Shown here: piece after piece, positions 58,461 to 64,000 of the stretch
Layout: the number at the start of each line of letters is the position of its first letter
Position numbering within the stretch: the stretch's first letter is position 1
From: Galaxea fascicularis
Taxonomy: Eukaryota > Cnidaria > Anthozoa > Scleractinia > Euphylliidae
Direction of reading: 5' to 3'
Assembly (NCBI GenBank): GCA_948470475.1
Contig: OX419341.1
Coordinates: forward strand, 12,126,306 to 12,190,305
Length of the DNA stretch: 64,000 nt
Position numbers and translations under genes: made by a program
Notes under the pieces: model-generated
Seen by the model: only the letters and a program-made list of their open reading frames with translations
What the model was told of the DNA's origin: nothing
The model's database searches: none

Positions 58461-58756
58461 CGGGCGCTCACAAGGCCACAGGCATTATGCAAGATGTATA
58501 CATTCCTAAGATGATATGGGATCGACCATTAGAAAAGTGATGAGCAAACTGAAAATCCCTCACCTTCTCCCCCCACCACTTTTCCAAACTTCCCTAAAGC
58601 CATTTTTAGCGTCAAAACTCACCACGTACCACCGGGACAAACTGCTTCTGGAACAAAATAAACGCAAGGAAAGAAGATTGATTGACAGTTTTACAGTCAT
58701 TGAAAGAGATTTCTGCATAGTGTGGTCAGCGGGTTAATCTCCTATCCACATTCAAT

Positions 58757-58972
58757 ATGGCGGCGACAGGCGAAACACTTGTTTTCAAGGAAGTTCTTCC
58801 GAAACAAGGACTGCTTTTTACTGAACAGACACCGATGCCGGTTCTTTGCAAACCGAAGATAATGCCCATGAAATCTGTCACGCTTGAAAAGCTGGAAACT
58901 ATGCAGAAAGAGGCACAAGAAGCTGTAAAACGGCAAGAACAAGAACAGAAATTGCAAGGTGCATTTACATAG
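58757..58972 (+). CDS. BBIP1: BBSome-interacting protein 1 (BBIP1/BBS18)
   Basis: A 71-residue single-exon frame with ATG in an ATGGCGGCG context. Residues 11-19 (FKEVLPKQG), 29-41 (VLCKPKIMPMKSV) and 42-63 (TLEKLETMQKEAQEAVKRQEQE, a short helix) match the conserved core of BBIP1, and length is close to the usual 70-90 residues. BBIP1 is a small subunit of the BBSome, the coat complex that moves membrane proteins in and out of cilia, and vertebrate work also links it to microtubule stability. It is transcribed away from the PMCA gene, whose ATG is 2.6 kb to the left. No intron interrupts the coding part. Confidence 0.9.
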   Translation: MAATGETLVFKEVLPKQGLLFTEQTPMPVLCKPKIMPMKSVTLEKLETMQKEAQEAVKRQEQEQKLQGAFT

Positions 58973-59296
58973 CAATATGGAAACAAACAGTGGTCTTGAA
59001 AACAACGAAGAAATTGTACAGGAGCTTCATCTTTAGAGCCTTCCTTTGTATCCAACTTCGGCGTACTTTGCAAGGAAAACTTCAGTTGAAAGATCCCTTG
59101 GAAATAGTCCTCAAGATGCAACAAGAACAAGATGTTCACTTCTTACACTTATTAACTGTTGTATTTTTAGATGTATTGCAATCGCATTAATATTTTGTGG
59201 CAGTGTTCTAATTGTTTAGAGATAGACTGTTCTCGGAAGAAAATATAAGTGGTTTGTAAAAACCACCTGGTTGCAAGTTTAGGTGTATGGTGCTAT
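58973..59296. other. Probable 3' UTR of BBIP1
   Basis: Noncoding sequence right after the stop. I did not find a clear AATAAA in the first 300 bases, so the transcript end is open. Confidence 0.35.
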
Positions 59297-59436
59297 CCTC
59301 GGTGTAAGAACCTCTCGTGCTCGTGGTCTTCTTTGTTTTGAGATATATTGTTGTTCTGTACACTGTTGTTTCGAACTTTTTGTTTCCATTGTTTTACGTC
59401 ATTCATACGTAAGATTCACAGGTTGTTACACCGAGG
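59297..59436. mobile_element. Short palindromic MITE, 140 bp (same family as 26004-26133)
   Basis: Starts cctcggtgtaagaacc and ends gttacaccgagg. It aligns along its length with the reverse complement of the intronic copy. Confidence 0.75.
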
Positions 59437-59882
59437 TAAGGCCCTATTCAGCTCTTTCCTTCCAACAGTTTGCCTTGCTTTGGGCAATCTTCTCTTTCAA
59501 AGTTTCTCAAACTTGACAAACTAAAGAATCGACATCCTCTCTGGTTTTGTTTAGCATAGTGAGTATGCTACCCAACAAACGTATAAACTGGGGTGGGCCA
59601 AATCTAAAAACAATGCAGTGGCAAGTTTTCTTGTATTTTGAATCTTGTAGTCTAAAGATGCTGTTGCCATCGCATCACTTGTGCAAGGGTGGCTACACAT
59701 TTGATTTTCATGGTGTGCTGGCGATGCAACAATTTAAAAAAAATTGATCACCATTGCAAGCAAAAAATTGCTCATGTAGCCATGGCTTTATTGTTTTTGT
59801 TACTATTGTCCATTTATTGAGTAAAAACTGTAAAATCTGAAGCTATTTTAATCTTCTACAAAGTTTTCATCAATATGAACAG

Positions 59883-60170
59883 TAGTGTCCTTGGACATTA
59901 TCAGTTCCTCAAAGCTCACAGTTTTCCTTGAGCTTTGCTCTCAGAAAACTGTTTGCTTCTCGGAACAGATAATGTCCACAGACAAATATCCAAGCATATT
60001 TTCATAGCCAAATGGAGGCTATTGTCTTTATCATCCTTCAAATATTTGTGCAACACACATTAATTTTTGGTGGGAATATCAGCGGATATTCCCTAGTTTT
60101 AGCTAGGGTATATTCAGTCATGTGATGCATTGAGACCAATTGTGTGCAAACAAATATTTGATGGATTATA
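59883..60170. mobile_element. Two adjacent palindromic elements
   Basis: ccttggacattatcagttcc (59890-59909) is mirrored by ggaacagataatgtccacag (59961-59980). Then tcatccttcaaatatttgtg (60031-60050) is mirrored by caaacaaatatttgatggat near 60147-60166. Both look like MITEs. Confidence 0.55.
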
Positions 60171-60179
60171 ATTCGCATT

Positions 60180-60822
60180 GTATCCTTGTTCTCAGTGCAT
60201 CCAAAAGACATTTTAGTTTTCATTGGTTTATTATTTTTGCAGGGAAATTGAAGGGATTTTTTTCTGGGGTGGGGCGAGGAGCATATTGACAAAAGTAATA
60301 GCCACAGCCAAGCATAATTTGGAGGATAAGAGTCCATTTTTCTAGGTGACACCAAAAAGCATATTACTCCATTTTAGGAGCATAACATGTCAACCCCTAG
60401 TCATAGAAGATTGTTAAGGGGTATGTAGACATTGGCATTGCAAAATTTTTGCACTCAACAACTCAGTGCGGATCAGGGAGCCAACTTAATCGATTTGAGA
60501 ACCTGCTCTTATCTGGAATACTAATAATGCACAAAAACTTAGTGTGTTTTGGTGAACTAAAGCCACATACTATAGGACACTATGGCCATGTAATGGCAGG
60601 TACAAAATGTCAGCCCAAGCATTAGCACCAACATCCCACAAGCTTTACATGTTCATGTCTTGTTATCTTTATGTGGCAACCCTGAGCCCTAGAATTACCT
60701 ATGCCATGCTGATGAAGCCTAACAATGTTCATGGCTGCTAATGTTTGGACTCACATTTATTTTTGTAAATTTAAGGGATAATGCCTGCCACCACGTGCCC
60801 ACAGTACCTGTAGTCCACTTCG
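60180..60822. other. No feature recognised
   Basis: Noncoding; nothing supported. Confidence 0.4.
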
Positions 60823-60830
60823 TAAATGGC

Positions 60831-60944
60831 TTCCCTGCTAGCAGAGGTCTCTCAGGGCAAGAAATAAATGAGAGTTGAGGAGGGAGTCTCTCCCCTTGAC
60901 TCTCGTTTATTTCTCGCTGTGAGAGACCTCTGCTAGCAGGGAAA
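60831..60944. mobile_element. Palindromic MITE, 114 bp, 8-bp target duplication (hAT-like)
   Basis: ttccctgctagcagaggtct is mirrored by agacctctgctagcagggaa. taaatggc flanks both sides (60823-60830, 60945-60952). An 8-bp duplication fits hAT, but the ends do not show the usual CAG start, so the superfamily is tentative. Confidence 0.8.
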
Positions 60945-61019
60945 TAAATGGCAAGCAAGTGATTATTCTTTTGTGTGTATGTTAAAATTACACTTACTAG
61001 CCTCATTTTAGCACAAATT

Positions 61020-61150
61020 CGTTTTCAATTTTGTACAACCTAGCAAGGCTTCCAAGGCTTGTTAGCATGAAAATAAAAGAATATTTTGTTTGGCCACCAT
61101 AATTTTCTTAAAGAGATCTATCCATGGCTTCAGTTTTCCAAAACATTAAT
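61020..61150. repeat. Dispersed repeat fragment (related to 2149-2290)
   Basis: ttttgtacaacctagcaagg, agagatctat and cagttttccaaaac occur in the same order as at 2150-2290. Confidence 0.5.
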
Positions 61151-62400
61151 TTGTGTGGTATTCCTTGTCACTTTAAGCCACATATTCCACAATCTTGACA
61201 TTTCCATGCTTTCACATCATGATTGTCTTAATAGTTTATTTTTGTTTTAAACATCACTTGCTATTCTTGGGTTGCACATGACGTCATTTACTAAAATCCA
61301 AAACTAAAGACCCACCAAAGTTGTTGTCTTTATCAGGCATGAGAGAGGATAAATTTATGTCTGTCTAACAACTTTTCACCTCAAGAACATGCTTTGTCTA
61401 AAACAGGTACATTTTAAATTTCAGAGTTATGGCAGTACGTGACAAAGCTATGAACGTTTTTATCAAAAAATATATACTTATTTCGGGATATTTAGCCTTT
61501 TAAGAAGTTAAAGTATTAGGAAAAGGGCTTATTAAAATGTTTACTTGATCAGTTTAGATAATCAGCGGCCTAGATAGCCAAAGTAAGTTCCAGATGTTTA
61601 CACTATTTTACGGCCGCCATGTTGGTGTTCCTTGGAGGTACACCAACATGGCGGTTCCATACTGGGCTCTGTAAATGTGTGCAAAATATTTTGACAAATA
61701 TTTGAAGATTGGGAAAACGTACAGACCTGAAACTTGGAGAAGTGTCTTAATTATTAATCTCCTATAACATTATAATTTCTTGAGCTTATTCACTGAATGG
61801 TTTTCAAATAATTTTTTAATTGCGTGACGGTGCAACCCAAGAATTGTGTTCCACATTATGCATCAAGATACAAAGTATAGTACCAATAAGAGCAAATGCT
61901 TTTGCCATTTCTTGTTTTATCCACAGTTTTCAAGCAACATCAATGAGCTGAAAACCCCATTTGCTATCACATGTTAAAGGCAATGAGAAAATTCCTCAAA
62001 GTCAAGCTAACATCAACTAGGAATGGTACATCATGCAGCAGGAGTTGTACATCTCTCTTACATCACCTCTACACTCTAAATGGGAATAAGAAAACCAGCA
62101 AGCATAACAGGGGAAACCTATACATGTAAACGTCAATTACTTCAGCCAATAGAAAGTTTGCAAATATAACTGAGACAGCTATAGAGAGATGTTTAACATA
62201 GTATGTTTAAAAATATCCCCTAGCTCTCAATACTCTTAACACTGGCAAAAAGTATGTATCACTTTTGAGGAGAGTAACTCACCTCATGTTAAGAGTGAAA
62301 GATAATTGACAACAAATCTAGCACAATGTCAATTTGGACTTGAGTTCTACCGATGTTACCAAGGCAGAAGTGAAGGCAGAAACTGAAAAGTAATTGCCGT
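61150..62400. other. Region 3' of the unidentified gene; no gene recognised
   Basis: Noncoding. A small hairpin at about 61613-61657 has arms gccgccatgttggtg and caccaacatggcgg. The part nearest 62400 is probably 3' UTR of the minus-strand gene. Confidence 0.4.
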
Positions 62401-62407
62401 TGCTTTT

Positions 62408-63803
62408 CTATATGCTTCCAGAATTGAAAATTCTAGCTATTCGATCTGCCTCTGAATTGGAAATAGGTGGCCGTTCATCTCTCCTAGAATTGTGAACTGG
62501 TTCCCTCTCTACAAACATCTCATGTAATTTTCCTTTTGTGTGTTGGTCAGTTTTCAAATGATTTGAGCGGGCCAATAGTTTGGATTGTGAGGAACTGTTA
62601 TTATGGTATAAGGAGCCTAATCTAAGTGCCCTCATAGACTCTGCTAGTTGTTCTGATGGCATAAAGAAATTTGGTAAAGTCACAGTTGTCATTGGATAAC
62701 CAGACAGTAAAACATTCCTTGGCATTTCATTGAACTGCACATCAGCAGAATTAGCAACACAGTTATAATCATTTTCTTGATCTCTTTCAAAGCCATTGAT
62801 TTTCTCATGAGGTACACTACTTGAAATGCTGGGTGTCTTCCCAGTGGCCAAGTGTGCCCTGGTAGTACAGTCCTCTGTGCGTTTTATTGACAAGTCTACT
62901 TCAGCAACTTGACTCCCTGCTACAAAATGTTCCTCCTCATGATTGCCACTATCATGACCAACATCATTTTCACCACTGTCACCATCTCCTTCCTGTCCAT
63001 GAAACATAGATTCTTTAGCATCATTTGGCATGGTACATGGTAACATGGTATCACGTTCATTGTCTATTGCAGAAGAGGGAACTGACAATCCTGCAAGCTG
63101 CTTCACTACACTTCCATTTGTTGTGGTCTCTTCATCTTCACTGCTGAGCCAACTGTCTTTAATATCAGTAAACTGTGTGGGTTGTGCAAGGTCCTGAACA
63201 CATCCACTCACAGAATATTCTCCAGATAAATCACTGACACTACTAAGCTCACTATCAACAGACAGTTGTTGATCTTCTACAAGTGACCTCTTCATATTTT
63301 TCTCTAAACTGAAGAAACTGTCTAATTCTATATCATGCTGTGGATGTTCTTTACAGTGACCTTCATAACAAGGCAACCTGTCTTGAGAATTATATGTCTC
63401 TGTCCTCCCCATTACCATGGCCTTATCAGATGTTTCATAACTGCACTGGCCATGTTTTTGTAAGTTCCTTTCCTTTGGTGAAATACGACCAGCAAGACTG
63501 TGCCCATCCCCACTCACACCAGATGGTCTGCCACTTACTGATACTACCTCACTTTCTATAAAATCAGTTTTTGGCAATTGAACCTCTGAACCAAGCCCTT
63601 CCATTGCTGCTTTTCCTGTGTTAGTTGTTTGCAGAGTTTTAACAGAGGCAGCTGAAGCCTCATTTGCATTTAGAAAAGAATGCCTTGGGACTTCTACAAC
63701 TAAAGACTCTTTTTGAAGGTGACTGGCACACTCCGAAACATTGCTTGATCGTAACATGAAGTTTAAATTTTGTTGAAGAGTATCCAGGTCCTTCATGTTT
63801 TGC
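62408..63803 (-). CDS. Last coding exon of an unrecognised Ser-rich protein (partial; upstream exons beyond the right edge)
   Basis: A 465-codon open frame begins at a good acceptor (tcttttccag|gcaaaac) and ends at TAG (62408-62410). The first base is the third position of a codon, so coding exons lie upstream, outside the window. The sequence is rich in Ser, Glu, Asp and His and mostly looks disordered: an acidic stretch DSWLSSEDEETTTNGS, a GDGDSGENDVGHDSGNHEEE run, then a more ordered tail with FFMPSEQLAESMRALRLGS and PPISNSEADRIARIFNSG. That tail is the best handle for a family search. I do not recognise the gene; the length and clean frame make it a real exon. Confidence 0.78.
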
Positions 63804-63940
63804 CTGGAAAAGACAAACCATAAAATCATGTTTAGTAAACAAAAAATGAACACTTCATCACTATGACTCAGCTTAATTGACTAAATTTATCCACTGACTG
63901 ACTAAGTAATGGACTGACCATCTGGTTGACTTACTGATTG

Positions 63941-63964
63941 ATTCATTCATTCATTCATTCATTC
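63941..63964. repeat. (ATTC)n microsatellite
   Basis: Six attc units in a row near the right edge. Confidence 0.9.
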
Positions 63965-64000
63965 ACTGCTTGGTCAATTCATCATTCAAGATTGGTTGAC

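Overview
The window is metazoan nuclear DNA: genes split by GT-AG introns, long AT-rich introns, and dense transposon debris (BEL/Pao, LINE, tRNA-derived repeats, many inverted-repeat DNA elements). The protein-coding content and repeat style suggest an anthozoan cnidarian such as a stony coral. That placement is inference; nothing in the window proves the species.

Four host genes can be supported. (1) On the minus strand, 56150 down to 11738, nine exons make a complete plasma-membrane calcium ATPase (PMCA, ATP2B family; about 1158 residues). It has every catalytic motif, a calmodulin-binding tail split by an intron at the place of vertebrate splice site C, and a C-terminal PDZ ligand. (2) Downstream in tandem, same strand, 6149 down to 3433, are the first two coding exons of a second PMCA-like gene that runs off the left edge. 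Its reading frame and splice sites are intact, but the phosphorylated Asp is Asn, the TGES loop is TGNT and PEGLP is PEALS, so it looks like a pseudo-ATPase. (3) On the plus strand, 58757-58972, an intronless gene encodes BBIP1, the small BBSome subunit. (4) On the minus strand, 63803 down to 62408, lies the large last coding exon of an unrecognised protein whose upstream exons lie beyond the right edge.

Layout. 0.3-3.3 kb: BEL/Pao remnant, then a tandem and palindromic repeat with tRNA-like heads. 3.4-6.8 kb: PMCA-like gene. 7-11.5 kb: intergenic, small palindromic elements. 11.7-56.2 kb: the PMCA gene, whose introns hold nearly all the mobile DNA. These include two foldback elements with minisatellite arms (16.1-18.0 and 21.9-22.9 kb), a nested inverted-repeat complex of 11.5 kb (23.5-35.0 kb), an L1-like LINE (40-41.7 kb), three elements with 9-bp target duplications (Mutator-like), Harbinger-like and Tc1/mariner-like elements, and two copies of a 1.4-kb terminal-inverted-repeat element. 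One of those copies (48.5-52.6 kb) carries two dated insertions, one of which holds a RecQ-helicase-like fragment. 56.2-62.4 kb: divergent promoter region, BBIP1 and short palindromic elements. 62.4-64 kb: last exon of the unidentified gene.

The two ATPase genes are tandem paralogues. The intact one should export calcium under calmodulin control; the other may be a regulator, a partner or a decaying copy. BBIP1 acts in ciliary trafficking and shows no functional link to the ATPases beyond being next door. All coordinates were read by eye; exon edges rest on splice consensus, reading-frame phase and family alignment.
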